DNA from: Streptomyces sp. F63
Lineage (GTDB): Bacteria; Actinomycetota; Actinomycetes; Streptomycetales; Streptomycetaceae
Assembly (NCBI RefSeq): GCF_018070345.1
Contig: NZ_JAGPXX010000028.1
Coordinates: 1 to 64,000 of the forward strand
DNA: 64,000 bases
Reading direction: 5' to 3'
Shown: positions 52,441 through 61,898 of the stretch, piece after piece
Position numbering within the stretch: position 1 is the stretch's first letter
Layout: every line of letters starts with the position of its first letter
Made by a program: the position numbers and the translations under genes
Notes under the pieces: generated by a model
The model's database searches: none
The model's input: the letters and a program-made list of their open reading frames with translations, nothing else
What the model was told of the DNA's origin: nothing

Positions 52441-53286
52441 GTGAACGCTTCAGAGACTTCCCCGCAGCCCTCCGGCGCACCCGGCGCACCCGGCGCACCC
52501 GGCGCAGCCGACGCCACCGCCGCCGCCGAACGCCTGCGCGAGCTGACCGGTGCCGAGAGCCACGACGTGGCCCTGGTGATGGGCTCCGGCTGGGTCCCCG
52601 CCGCGGACGCGCTGGGAACACCGGAGTACGAACTCCCGGTCACCGAGCTGCCCGGTTTCGCGCCGCCCGCCGTCGAGGGGCACGCGGGGAAGATCCGTTC
52701 GTACCGGATCGGGGAGAAGCGCGCACTGGTCTTCCTCGGCCGCACCCACTACTACGAGGGCCGCGGCGTCGCCGCCGTCTCCCACGGGGTGCGGACCGCC
52801 GTGGCGGCCGGCTGCAAGATCGTCGTGCTGACCAACGGCTGCGGCGGCCTCCGCTCCGGTATGCGCCCCGGCCAGCCGGTCCTCATCAGCGACCACATCA
52901 ACCTCACGGCGGTCTCGCCGATCGTGGGCCCCAACTTCGTCGACCTCACCGACCTGTACTCGTCCCGTCTCCGCACCCTGTGCCGGGAGATCGACAGCAC
53001 CCTCGAAGAGGGCGTGTACGCGCAGTTCCCCGGCCCGCACTACGAGACCCCGGCGGAGATCAACATGATCCGCACCCTGGGCGCCGACCTCGTGGGCATG
53101 TCGACGGCGCTGGAGGCCATAGCGGCGCGTGAGGCGGGTGCCGAGGTGCTGGGCATCTCCCTGGTGACGAACCTGGCCGCCGGTATGACCGGCGAGCCGC
53201 TCAACCACGAAGAGGTGCTCCAGGCGGGTCGCGATTCGGCCACCCGCATGGGCAGTCTGCTCGCCCAGGTCCTCGGCCGTCTCTGA
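52441..53286 (+). CDS. Purine nucleoside phosphorylase
   Basis: A 281-residue enzyme splitting purine nucleosides into base and (deoxy)ribose-1-phosphate. The trimeric PNP pattern is clear: VMGSGWVP, GRTHYYEGRGV, VVLTNGCGGL, GPHYETPAEINMIRTLGADLVGMST and the later NHEEVL. An N-terminal Ala/Pro/Gly-rich extension of about 25 residues is disordered. The start is GTG 52441, without a ribosome-binding site and with a -10 close by, so the mRNA is probably leaderless. It feeds pentose phosphate to the mutase and DeoC encoded downstream. Confidence 0.94.
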   Translation: MNASETSPQPSGAPGAPGAPGAADATAAAERLRELTGAESHDVALVMGSGWVPAADALGTPEYELPVTELPGFAPPAVEGHAGKIRSYRIGEKRALVFLGRTHYYEGRGVAAVSHGVRTAVAAGCKIVVLTNGCGGLRSGMRPGQPVLISDHINLTAVSPIVGPNFVDLTDLYSSRLRTLCREIDSTLEEGVYAQFPGPHYETPAEINMIRTLGADLVGMSTALEAIAAREAGAEVLGISLVTNLAAGMTGEPLNHEEVLQAGRDSATRMGSLLAQVLGRL

Positions 53287-53995
53287 ACGCTCCGCGCACA
53301 GGAGGCCGAGAGGACGGCGTGGGGCCCGGAGCCGGTGAGATCCACGGAGCCGCGTTGCGGGCCGGGCGTGCGTCCGCGGCCCGGCGGTGGCCGGAGCCGG
53401 ACGGCCGCCCGCACGGGTCCCGCGGCGCGGATCCCCGGGGAGGGACCGCGAGGACGGGAGGGGAGGACGGGGGCTCCGGGCAGGCGCTCTCCGCGGCGGT
53501 GCACTCCGTGGCGCGCTCCCCCGGAGCGAGGCCGGCCGGGCCCCTTACCGGCCCGCGGACCGGTAAGGAGCGATCAAGCCGGGTACTGGTCCCGGCGGGC
53601 GTGGTTCCGAGGGCCGTCCGAGTGCGGTCCCCGGCTCCGGGCCCGGCACATCCGCTGCCGGGGCGCCCGGCCGCCGGCCCCTCCGGTGCCCCGCCCGCAC
53701 ACCCGCCGATCCGTACCGTCACAGCACCGCAGGCCGTGCCCCGGAGCCGGACCACAGGTCCCGGCCCGTTCCGCGGGACACGGAACCCGCAACCTCACAA
53801 GCAACCCCTGACCCCGCACCCCGCACCCCCAGCACAGATCAGCACAGATCAACACAGACCAGAACACCGAGCGCGTACACCGCAGATCCGTACACCGGCC
53901 CCGCCGCGCCGAACCGGCGCGCAGTGGCCGAAGCCCCGGGCGAACGGCCCGCCTCCCACCGGGCCGGCCCGCCCACGACACAGCAGGAGCGTCAC
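53287..53995. other. Gene-free 709-bp interval with hairpin and short repeats
   Basis: No gene seen. CCTTACCGG and CCGGTAAGG (53543-53551, 53560-53568) pair perfectly across an 8-nt loop. At 53831-53870 four near-copies of a 10-bp AGCACAGATC unit lie in a row. The mutase promoter must also be here. Confidence 0.4.
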
Positions 53996-55717
53996 GTGGC
54001 AGTGGCAAGCGACACAGCGGAGCTGATCCAGCAGGCCCGAGCCTGGCTGGCCGAGGACCCCGACCCCGAGACCCGCGAGGAGCTGAGCGCGCTCATCGAC
54101 GCGGAGGACACCGCGGCCCTCGCCGACCGCTTCGGCGGCATGCTGCAGTTCGGCACCGCCGGCCTCCGCGGCGAGCTGGGCCCCGGTCCGCTGCGGATGA
54201 ACCGCGCGGTGGTGATCCGCGCCGCCGCCGGCCTCGCCGCGTATCTCCGCAAGCGGGCCGCGTCCTCGGACGGCGGTCCCGGCCTCGTCGTCATCGGCTA
54301 CGACGCCCGCTACAAGAGCGCCGACTTCGCCCGGGACACCGCCGCCGTCGTGACCGGCGCCGGGCTGCGCGCCGCGCTGCTGCCCCGTCCGCTGCCCACG
54401 CCCGTCCTGGCCTTCGCCGTACGGCACCTGGGGGCGGTCGCCGGCGTCACCGTCACGGCGAGCCACAACCCGCCGCGCGACAACGGCTACAAGGTGTATC
54501 TCGGCGGCGATTCCGGCGGCGGCTCGCAGATCGTGCCCCCGGCGGACGCGGAGATCGCCGCCGAGATCGCGGCGGTGCGGAGCCTGGCGGACGTGCCCCG
54601 CGCGGAGACCGGCTGGGAGACGCTCGGCGACGAGATCGTCGAGGCCTACCTGGCCCGTACGGACGCGGTGCTCACCGGCGGCTCCCCCCGGGACGCCCGC
54701 GCCGTCTACACCCCGCTGCACGGCGTGGGCCGCGACACTCTGCTCGCCGCCTTCGACCGGGCCGGTTTCCCGGCACCCGTCGTCGTGGCCGAACAGGGCG
54801 ATCCCGATCCGGCGTTCCCCACCGTGGCCTTCCCCAACCCGGAGGAGCCGGGGGCCATGGACCTGGCCTTCGCCACCGCCCGCGCCGCCTCCCCGGCCCC
54901 GGACCTGATCATCGCCAACGACCCGGACGCGGACCGCTGCGCCGTGGCCGTCCCCGCGCCCGGCACCCCGGCCGGCTGGCGGATGCTGCGCGGCGACGAG
55001 GTCGGCGCCCTGCTGGCCGAACACCTGGTGCACAAGCGGGCGGCCGGCTCCTTCGCCACCACGATCGTCTCCTCCTCCCTGCTCTCCCGGATCGCCGCGG
55101 CGGCCGAACTGCCGTACGCCGAGACGCTGACCGGCTTCAAGTGGCTGGCCCGCGTCGAGGGGCTGCGCTACGCCTACGAGGAGGCGCTCGGCTACTGCGT
55201 CGACCCGGACGGCGTCCGCGACAAGGACGGCATCACCGCCGCCCTGCTCATCGCCGAACTGGCCGCCGAGCTGAAGGCGACCGGCCGCGACCTCACCGAG
55301 CTCCTGGACGACCTCGCCCTGGAGTACGGCCTGCACGCCACCGACCAGTTGTCGGTGCGGGTCACCGACCTGTCGCTGATCTCCGACGCCATGGAGCGGC
55401 TGCGGGCGCAGCCGCCCGGGACGCTGGCCGGGCTCCCCGTCGCCCGGGCCGAGGACCTGACCGGGGGCAGCGCGGAACTGCCGCCCACCGACGGGCTGCG
55501 CTACACCCTCGCGGGCGGCCCCGTGACGGCCGGGCGCTGCCGGGTCGAGGGGGCCCGGGTCGTGGTCCGGCCGAGCGGTACGGAACCCAAGCTGAAGTGT
55601 TATCTGGAGGTCGTCGTACCGGTGGACGCCCCGGACGCGCTGAGCGATGCCCGGATCACCGCGGAGGCGGTCCTGGCCGGGCTCAAGGTGGACCTCTCGG
55701 CGGCCGCCGGGCTGTGA
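53996..55717 (+). CDS. Phosphohexomutase family protein (phosphoglucomutase/phosphomannomutase; phosphopentomutase-like)
   Basis: A 573-residue alpha-D-phosphohexomutase with the phosphoserine loop TASHNPPRDNGYKVY (S156), metal loop DPDADR, the sugar-binding EEALGYCVD and phosphate-binding RPSGTEPKLKCYLE. It resembles PGM2-type enzymes, which interconvert ribose-1-phosphate and ribose-5-phosphate as well as hexose phosphates. Its place between nucleoside phosphorylase and deoC favours pentose work. GTG 53996 has CAGGAG upstream. Confidence 0.9.
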   Translation: MAVASDTAELIQQARAWLAEDPDPETREELSALIDAEDTAALADRFGGMLQFGTAGLRGELGPGPLRMNRAVVIRAAAGLAAYLRKRAASSDGGPGLVVIGYDARYKSADFARDTAAVVTGAGLRAALLPRPLPTPVLAFAVRHLGAVAGVTVTASHNPPRDNGYKVYLGGDSGGGSQIVPPADAEIAAEIAAVRSLADVPRAETGWETLGDEIVEAYLARTDAVLTGGSPRDARAVYTPLHGVGRDTLLAAFDRAGFPAPVVVAEQGDPDPAFPTVAFPNPEEPGAMDLAFATARAASPAPDLIIANDPDADRCAVAVPAPGTPAGWRMLRGDEVGALLAEHLVHKRAAGSFATTIVSSSLLSRIAAAAELPYAETLTGFKWLARVEGLRYAYEEALGYCVDPDGVRDKDGITAALLIAELAAELKATGRDLTELLDDLALEYGLHATDQLSVRVTDLSLISDAMERLRAQPPGTLAGLPVARAEDLTGGSAELPPTDGLRYTLAGGPVTAGRCRVEGARVVVRPSGTEPKLKCYLEVVVPVDAPDALSDARITAEAVLAGLKVDLSAAAGL

Positions 55718-56206
55718 CCCCGCCCGCGCGGCCGGCTCCCGTCCCGCCGCCCGGCTCCGGTCCGCCACCCGGCTCCGGTCCGCCACCCGGCTCCCGTCCC
55801 GCCACCCGTCTCCCGTCCCGCCGCCCGGCTCCGGTCCGCCGCCCGGCTCCCGTCCGCCACCCGGCTCCGTCTGCGGACGGCGGCAGGCGGGCCCGGCCGG
55901 CTGAGCGTGCCGCAGCACCGCGAGGCCGCCGCCGGACCGCAGCGGCCCCGGGCCGGTGCGGATGCCCCGAGTGGGCGGTGCACGGGCCGGGGGACGGGGG
56001 CGCCATCGCTCCGCACCGGCGCTTCTCGGAACGGCCGCGCACCCCGCGCGGGGTCCGGCAGCCACAGTGCCGTTCCGCGCGCGGTCCGGCCCGGGCTCCC
56101 GCCCCGTGCCGGCGTCCCCCGCTCGCCGGTCCTGAACGTGGCAGAACGGCCCCGGGCAGCCCGGCAGCCGCGTACTCGCCCGCCCGGAGGCCGGCGACGT
56201 CCCGCG
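55718..56206. repeat. Gene-free interval with about eight 15-18 bp repeats
   Basis: From 55735 to about 55880 a unit built on CCCGGCTCCGGTCCGCCA repeats with variable length, giving a pyrimidine-rich strand. No gene is present between the convergent mutase and PH-domain genes. Confidence 0.6.
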
Positions 56207-56845
56207 TCACCCCAGCAGGGCGAGGACCGCCACCAGGACGGCACCGGCCGCCGCCGGGGCCAGCACCTCGTACGCCCAGCGCACCTCGGCCGGCCCCTGC
56301 GCCGTCTCCCGGCGCGCGTGCCGCTCGGCCAGTTCCGCGAGTTCGGCCACGGCCGCGTCGGCGGGGGCGCGGTCCGGTCCCGCCCCGGCGGGCGTGGCTC
56401 CGCGGACGTCGGCGGCGGCGGCGCCCCGGGGGCCGCGCCGGGCCGTCTTCTTCCGCGCCCGCAGCGAGACCGGGATCGCCCAGAGCTGGAACGTCCGCCC
56501 CTCCGCGAAGACTTCGCTGGAGTAGCCGGCGCGCAGGCCCTCGACCGCGCCCCAGGGCAGCGTGATGGTGCGGAACGGGTTGCGCACCCGCATCCGGTCC
56601 TCGCCCGCGAACACGGCGGGCCGGAAGGTGAAGGCGATGATGAGCGGCACCGCGAGCAGCAGTCCGGCCAGCGCGAACCAGGGGACGCGCCCCTCACCGC
56701 GGATCATCGCGTCCAGGCCGAGCCAGCCGGCCAGGCCGAGCAGCAGCACGCCGCCGGCCAGCGCGGCTCCGGAGCGGTAGACGCGGTCGGCGTACCCGGG
56801 GCCGGTCTCGGGCTGTGGGGAGGAGGGGGTGTCCGGGCTCGTCAT
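56207..56845 (-). CDS. PH-domain membrane protein
   Basis: A 212-residue protein. Two N-terminal transmembrane helices (AALAGGVLLLGLAGWLGL and WFALAGLLLAVPLIIAF) precede a bacterial PH-like domain (VRNPFRTITLPWGAVEGLRAGYSSEVFAEGRTFQLWAIPVSLRARKK). Residues about 145-190 are helical and charged, and a C-terminal helix (VLAPAAAGAVLVAVLALLG) closes the protein. Family members are common in streptomycetes without assigned role. Confidence 0.85.
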   Translation of the reverse strand: MTSPDTPSSPQPETGPGYADRVYRSGAALAGGVLLLGLAGWLGLDAMIRGEGRVPWFALAGLLLAVPLIIAFTFRPAVFAGEDRMRVRNPFRTITLPWGAVEGLRAGYSSEVFAEGRTFQLWAIPVSLRARKKTARRGPRGAAAADVRGATPAGAGPDRAPADAAVAELAELAERHARRETAQGPAEVRWAYEVLAPAAAGAVLVAVLALLG

Positions 56846-57242
56846 GGGGGCGATTGTGCCCGACGGGCCGGGCTGGACACACGTCCCGGTCGGCGGGCGT
56901 CCGCCGGGACGGCCGGGCGGGCCGCCCCGCGCCCCTGCGCATCGCGGCCGGGGCACCGCCGTGGCACCACGGGCATCACATCGCCGACGGCACCTTCCGC
57001 CCCGGCGGCACGCCGGCCCGGCCCCGCCCGTGCCCTCGCGGTGCCGGACGCCGGAGCCCTGCGATACGCGGCAGGACCGGGCCGGACCGGGGCCGGAGCC
57101 GGCGGGACCGCGGCGGCGTGCCCCCGGCCCGTGAGGGAGGGCCGCCGCCTGCCCGTCCCGGCGGGGCGGGGCGTCCGGGGAGGTGTCCGGAACCACCCTC
57201 CCCGGGGGTGACAGTCGCTACGCGCGTAGATATGCTCACCTG
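56846..57242. other. Divergent interval between the PH-domain gene and deoC
   Basis: No gene seen in about 400 bases. The only clear element is the deoC palindrome and promoter at the right end. Confidence 0.4.
57218..57229. promoter_or_regulatory. CTACGCGCGTAG palindrome at the deoC promoter
   Basis: The site is identical to that before purine nucleoside phosphorylase. It abuts TATGCT (57231-57236), a good -10 only 6 bases before GTG 57243, so a bound repressor would cover the promoter and the transcript would be leaderless. Confidence 0.75.
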
Positions 57243-58259
57243 GTGACCATGCTTCCCAAGCCCGCAGTACCCGCGTACGGCAGCGAGGCCGCGGAGCGCC
57301 TGGCCTCGATGGCGGACGTGACCGCCTCCGACGCCGCGCTGCGCCGCTTCCTGCACGGCCTGCCGGGTGTCGACGCCGTCGGCCTGCAGGCCCGCGCGGC
57401 GGCCCTCGGCACCCGCTCGATCAAGACCACGGCGAAGGCGTACGCCATCGACCTGGCCATCTCGATGATTGACCTGACCACCCTGGAGGGCGCGGACACC
57501 CCGGGCAAGGTCCGGGCGCTCTGCGCCAAGGGGGCCCGCCCCGACCCGCTGGACCGCACCGTTCCCAGGGTGGCGGCGATCTGCGTCTACCCGGACATGG
57601 CGGGCACCGCCAAGGCGGCGCTGCGCGACGCCGGGGCCCCGGAGATCAGCGTGGCCTCCGTCGCCACCGCCTTCCCGGCGGGCCGGGCCGCACTGCCCGT
57701 GAAGCTGGCCGACACCCGGGACGCGGTGGCGGCCGGCGCCGACGAGATCGACATGGTGATCGACCGCGGCGCCTTTCTCACCGGCCGCTATCTCCAGGTG
57801 TTCGAGGAGATCCGGCAGGTCAAGGAGGTCTGCCGACGTGATGACGGCACCGCCGCCCATCTCAAGGTGATCTTCGAGACGGGCGAGTTGCAGACGTACG
57901 ACAACGTGCGCCGGGCCTCCTGGCTCGCGATGCTCGCGGGCGCCGACTTCATCAAGACCTCCACCGGCAAGGTGGCCGTGAACGCCACCCCGCCCGTCAC
58001 CCTGCTCATGCTGGAAGCCGTGCGCGACTTCCGGTCCGCCGTCGGGGTGCGGGTCGGGGTGAAGCCCGCGGGCGGCATCCGGACCACCAAGGACGCGGTC
58101 AAGTACCTCGTGATGGTCAACGAGACGCTCGGCGAGGAGTGGCTGACCGCGGACTGGTTCCGCTTCGGCGCCTCCAGCCTCCTCAACGACCTGCTGATGC
58201 AGCGCCAGAAGCTGAGCACCGGGCGTTACTCCGGTCCCGACTACGTGACGGTGGACTGA
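57243..58259 (+). CDS. deoC: Deoxyribose-phosphate aldolase
   Basis: DeoC splits 2-deoxyribose-5-phosphate into glyceraldehyde-3-phosphate and acetaldehyde. The Schiff-base lysine is K238 in ADFIKTSTGK, with KPAGGIRT as the second Lys site. At 338 residues it is longer than E. coli DeoC (259), with extra N-terminal residues as in the long actinobacterial form. The start is GTG 57243; ATG 57249 is close. Two genes for aldehyde dehydrogenase proteins follow 5 bases later and presumably consume the acetaldehyde. Confidence 0.95.
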   Translation: MTMLPKPAVPAYGSEAAERLASMADVTASDAALRRFLHGLPGVDAVGLQARAAALGTRSIKTTAKAYAIDLAISMIDLTTLEGADTPGKVRALCAKGARPDPLDRTVPRVAAICVYPDMAGTAKAALRDAGAPEISVASVATAFPAGRAALPVKLADTRDAVAAGADEIDMVIDRGAFLTGRYLQVFEEIRQVKEVCRRDDGTAAHLKVIFETGELQTYDNVRRASWLAMLAGADFIKTSTGKVAVNATPPVTLLMLEAVRDFRSAVGVRVGVKPAGGIRTTKDAVKYLVMVNETLGEEWLTADWFRFGASSLLNDLLMQRQKLSTGRYSGPDYVTVD

Positions 58260-58264
58260 GCCCC

Positions 58265-59794
58265 ATGACGGATCCCACGACCCGGGACATCCCCCGGGAA
58301 ACCCCCCAGACGACCGAGGACACCCAGCCCGTGGACAAGCAGCCGGCGCGGCAGGCGCCCCGGGGCACGTTCGCCTACGCGCCGGCGCCCGAGTCGCGCT
58401 CGGTCGTCGCCATCGCGCCCGCGTACGGCCACTTCATCGACGGCGAGTTCCGCGAGGCGGCCGGCGGCAAGGTCTTCACGACCGTCTCCCCCTCCTCCGA
58501 GGAGGTGCTTTCCGAGGTCGCCCTCGGCGGCCCGGAGGACGTGGACGCGGCCGTGGCCGCCGCCCGCCGGGCCTTCGGGCCCTGGTCGGCACTGCCCGGC
58601 GCGGAGCGGGCCAAGTACCTGTTCCGGATCGCCCGGATCATCCAGGAGCGCTCGCGCGAACTGGCCGTGCTGGAGTCCCTCGACAACGGCAAACCGATCC
58701 GCGAGTCGCGCGACACCGACCTCCCGCTGGCGGCCGCGCACTTCTTCTACTACGCGGGCTGGGCCGACAAGCTGGCGTACGCGGGCTACGGCGCCGACCC
58801 GAAGCCGCTGGGCGTGGCCGGGCAGGTCATCCCGTGGAACTTCCCGCTGCTGATGCTCGCGTGGAAGATCGCCCCGGCGCTGGCCACCGGCAACACGGTC
58901 GTCCTCAAGCCCGCCGAGACGACCCCGCTGTCCGCGCTGTTCTTCGCGGACATCTGCCGGCAGGCCGGGCTGCCGCGGGGCGTCGTCAACATCGTCACGG
59001 GCGACGGCACGGCCGGTGCCGCGCTGGTGGCCCACGAGGGCGTCGACAAGGTGGCCTTCACGGGCTCCACCGAGGTCGGCAAGGCCATCGCCCGCACGGT
59101 CGCCGGGACGGACAAGAAGCTCACCCTGGAGCTGGGCGGCAAGGCCGCCAACATCGTCTACGACGACGCGCCCGTGGACCAGGCCGTCGAGGGCATCGTG
59201 AACGGCATCTTCTTCAACCAGGGCCACGTGTGCTGCGCGGGCTCCCGGCTGCTGGTGCAGGAGTCGGTGGCGGAGGAGGTGCTGGACGCCCTCAAGCGGC
59301 GGATGGCCACCCTCCGGGTCGGCGACCCGCTCGACAAGAACACCGACATCGGCGCGATCAACTCCGCCGAGCAGCTGGCCCGCATCCGGGCGCTGGCCGA
59401 CGCGGGGGAGCAGGAGGGCGCCGAGCGCTGGTCCCCGTCCTGCGAACTGCCGTCCTCCGGCTACTGGTTCGCGCCGACCCTCTTCACGGGCGTCACCCAG
59501 GCGCACCGCATCGCCCGCGAGGAGATCTTCGGCCCGGTGCTGTCGGTGCTGACCTTCCGCACCCCGGCGGAGGCCGTGGAGAAGGCCAACAACACCCCGT
59601 ACGGGCTCTCCGCCGGCATCTGGACGGAGAAGGGCTCGCGCATCCTGTGGACGGCCGAGAAGCTCCGCGCGGGCGTCGTCTGGGCCAATACGTTCAACAA
59701 GTTCGACCCCGCCTCGCCGTTCGGCGGCTACAAGGAGTCCGGCTACGGCCGCGAGGGCGGACGCCACGGCCTGGAGGCATATCTCGATGTCTGA
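58265..59794 (+). CDS. Aldehyde dehydrogenase
   Basis: A 509-residue NAD(P)-dependent enzyme. The cofactor site is IPWNFPLLMLAWKIAPALA and GSTEVGK; the catalytic Glu lies in LELGGKAANIV and the Cys in FFNQGHVCCAGSR. After the N-terminal 50 disordered residues the domain is complete. It is linked to deoC by 5 bases and overlaps the next gene by 8 bases, so all three are one operon. Acetaldehyde from DeoC is the likely substrate. Confidence 0.93.
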   Translation: MTDPTTRDIPRETPQTTEDTQPVDKQPARQAPRGTFAYAPAPESRSVVAIAPAYGHFIDGEFREAAGGKVFTTVSPSSEEVLSEVALGGPEDVDAAVAAARRAFGPWSALPGAERAKYLFRIARIIQERSRELAVLESLDNGKPIRESRDTDLPLAAAHFFYYAGWADKLAYAGYGADPKPLGVAGQVIPWNFPLLMLAWKIAPALATGNTVVLKPAETTPLSALFFADICRQAGLPRGVVNIVTGDGTAGAALVAHEGVDKVAFTGSTEVGKAIARTVAGTDKKLTLELGGKAANIVYDDAPVDQAVEGIVNGIFFNQGHVCCAGSRLLVQESVAEEVLDALKRRMATLRVGDPLDKNTDIGAINSAEQLARIRALADAGEQEGAERWSPSCELPSSGYWFAPTLFTGVTQAHRIAREEIFGPVLSVLTFRTPAEAVEKANNTPYGLSAGIWTEKGSRILWTAEKLRAGVVWANTFNKFDPASPFGGYKESGYGREGGRHGLEAYLDV

Positions 59795-60728
59795 TGCGAC
59801 CGACGCGACCGAGGCGACCGGGGTATCCGGGGCTTCCCGGAACTCCGGCAGGGGCGGCGGAGAGCGCGCCGCGCGGCTGAGCGTTCTCAAGACCTACAAG
59901 CTGTTCGTCGGGGGGAGGTTCCCCCGCTCCGAGAGCGGACGGGTGTACGAGGTGACCGACGGCAAGGGCAACTGGCTGGCGAACGCGCCCCTGTCCTCCC
60001 GCAAGGACGCGCGGGACGCGGTCGTCGCGGCCCGAAAGGCGTTCCCCGGCTGGTCCGGCGCCACGGCCTACAACCGGGGCCAGATCCTCTACCGGATCGC
60101 CGAGATGCTGGAGGGGCGGCGCGACCAGTTCACCGCCGAAGTGGCCGCCGCGGAAGGCCTGTCGAAGACGAAGGCGGCGGCGCGGGTGGACGCGGCGGTC
60201 GACCGCTGGGTCTGGTACGCGGGCTGGTCCGACAAGGTCGCCCAGATCGCCGGCGCGGCCAACCCCGTCGCCGGCCCGTACTTCAACCTCTCCACGCCGG
60301 GGCCGACCGGGGTCGTGGCGGTGCTGGCGCCGGGCGAGTCGTCGTTCCTCGGGCTGGTGTCGGTGCTCGCCCCGGTGATCGTCACCGGCAACACGGCCGT
60401 GGTCGTGGCGTCCGAACGGGCTCCGCTCCCGGCGCTCTCCCTGGGCGAGGTACTGGCCACGTCCGATCTGCCGGGCGGGGTCGTCAACCTCCTCTCCGGC
60501 CGCACCGCGGAGATCGCCGCGCCACTCGCCGCCCACCAGGACGTCAACGCGATCGACCTGGCCGGCGCGGACACCGGCCTGGCGAAGGAGCTGGAGACGG
60601 CCGCGGCCGACAACCTCAAGCGGGTGCTCCGCCCAGCGGCCGGTACGGACTGGGCGGCCGACCCGGGCACGGACCGGCTGCTGACCTTCGTGGAGACGAA
60701 GACGGTCTGGCATCCGATGGGCGTCTGA
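59787..60728 (+). CDS. Truncated aldehyde dehydrogenase-like protein without catalytic domain
   Basis: A 313-residue protein, about 60% of a full enzyme. It has the N-terminal half (KLFVGGRFPRSESGRVYEV, PTGVVAVLAPGESSFLGLVSVLAPVIVTGNTAVVVASE) up to the cofactor region, then DVNAIDLAGADTG, where the NAD loop GSTEVG should be. No ELGG Glu segment and no Cys segment follow, so it cannot be catalytic alone. It overlaps the active gene by 8 bases and may form a heteromer with it. The arrangement is conserved in streptomycetes, from memory, so it is not decay. Confidence 0.85.
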   Translation: MSDATDATEATGVSGASRNSGRGGGERAARLSVLKTYKLFVGGRFPRSESGRVYEVTDGKGNWLANAPLSSRKDARDAVVAARKAFPGWSGATAYNRGQILYRIAEMLEGRRDQFTAEVAAAEGLSKTKAAARVDAAVDRWVWYAGWSDKVAQIAGAANPVAGPYFNLSTPGPTGVVAVLAPGESSFLGLVSVLAPVIVTGNTAVVVASERAPLPALSLGEVLATSDLPGGVVNLLSGRTAEIAAPLAAHQDVNAIDLAGADTGLAKELETAAADNLKRVLRPAAGTDWAADPGTDRLLTFVETKTVWHPMGV

Positions 60729-61178
60729 CCGGGCGGGGTCCCGCGCCCCGCCCGCCCCGCCCGTCGTGCACGGGCGCCGGTCCACGGGTGCACGGGTGCC
60801 CCACCCGCCGCGGGCCCGGAGGCCCGGCAGGTCAACAGGCCCCGGCGGAACCGCTGTTACGGTTCCGCCGGGGCCTGCCGCGCGTGGCCGCCGGTCTTCG
60901 CGATGCCATCGCCCCGTACCCTGCCGTCCGGCTGTCCCGCCGTCACCCCGCCCGAGGCCGTCCTGCCGCCGCGCCGTCCTGGTCCCGCCGCTGCGCCGCA
61001 CCATGCCGTCCCGCCCGGGGCCGTCGTCCCGTGCGATCCCTGCCGTGCCGCCCGGAACGCACCCCGCCGCGGTTCCGCTTCCCGCTCCCCCGGCACGCCG
61101 GGTGGCCCGCGCGCCACGGAAAGTCGCCGTCCCGTCCCCCTGCCCGCGGGGCCGCGCCATGCGGGAGAATGGCGTTCC
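60729..61178. other. Gene-free interval after the deoC operon
   Basis: No gene seen in 450 bases besides the hairpin at 60836-60877. The right end must hold the promoter of the uridine kinase-like gene. Confidence 0.35.
60836..60877 (+). terminator. 18-bp perfect hairpin ending the deoC operon
   Basis: Arms 60836-60853 and 60860-60877 pair perfectly around a 6-nt loop, 107 bases past the last stop. Confidence 0.8.
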
Positions 61179-61898
61179 GTGAACCGCCAACCGCGCCTCC
61201 TCGCCCGTGTCGTCCTCCTGACCGGGCCCTCCGGTTCCGGCAAGTCCTCCCTCGCCGCCCGCACCGGCCTGCCCGTCCTGCGTCTCGACGACTTCTACCG
61301 TGAGACCGGCGACCCGGCCCTGCCCCGGCTCCCGGACGGCAGCGGCACCGACTGGGACTCACCGCTCTCCTGGGACGCGGACGCGGCGGTCGCCGCGGTG
61401 ACGGCGCTGTGCCGCACCGGCCGGGCGGCCGTCCCGGTGTACGACATCGCGACGAGTTCGCGGACGGGCGAGGAGACCCTCGGCATCGGTGACGCGCCCC
61501 TGTTCGTCGCGGAGGGCATCTTCGCCGCCGACATCATCGGACGCTGCCGCGTGGAAGGGGTGCTGGCGGACGCCCTGTGCCTGCACGGCCGGCCGTCCAC
61601 CACCTTCCGTCGGCGGCTGCTGCGGGATCTGCGGGAGGGCCGCAAATCCGCTGCCGTCCTGCTGCGGCGGGGTTGGCGGCTGATGCGGGCCGAACGCGGC
61701 ATCGTGGCCCGGCAGTCGGCGCTGGGCGCCCACCCCTGCGGCCGGGACGAGGCCCTGGCCCGGATCACGGCGGCCGCGGCGGACCGCGTCCCGGCCGCCG
61801 GGCGTGCCGTCTCCCCCGGGACCGCCACCGTTCCCGCCCCGCGTCCGGCACCGGCCCGTTCCGTGGCCCCGGCGGGCCCGGCCGGCCCGGGAGCATAG
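61179..61898 (+). CDS. Uridine kinase-like P-loop NTPase
   Basis: A 239-residue protein with a P-loop kinase start (LTGPSGSGKSSLAARTGLPVLRLDDFY), a DWDSPLSWD segment that fits the nucleoside-binding region, and VAEGIFAADI near the second strand. The C-terminal 50 residues are Ala/Pro-rich and disordered. This is the usual annotation as uridine kinase in streptomycetes, but the similarity to true Udk is partial, so the phosphate acceptor is uncertain. GTG 61179 was chosen by the start of homology. Confidence 0.78.
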   Translation: MNRQPRLLARVVLLTGPSGSGKSSLAARTGLPVLRLDDFYRETGDPALPRLPDGSGTDWDSPLSWDADAAVAAVTALCRTGRAAVPVYDIATSSRTGEETLGIGDAPLFVAEGIFAADIIGRCRVEGVLADALCLHGRPSTTFRRRLLRDLREGRKSAAVLLRRGWRLMRAERGIVARQSALGAHPCGRDEALARITAAAADRVPAAGRAVSPGTATVPAPRPAPARSVAPAGPAGPGA

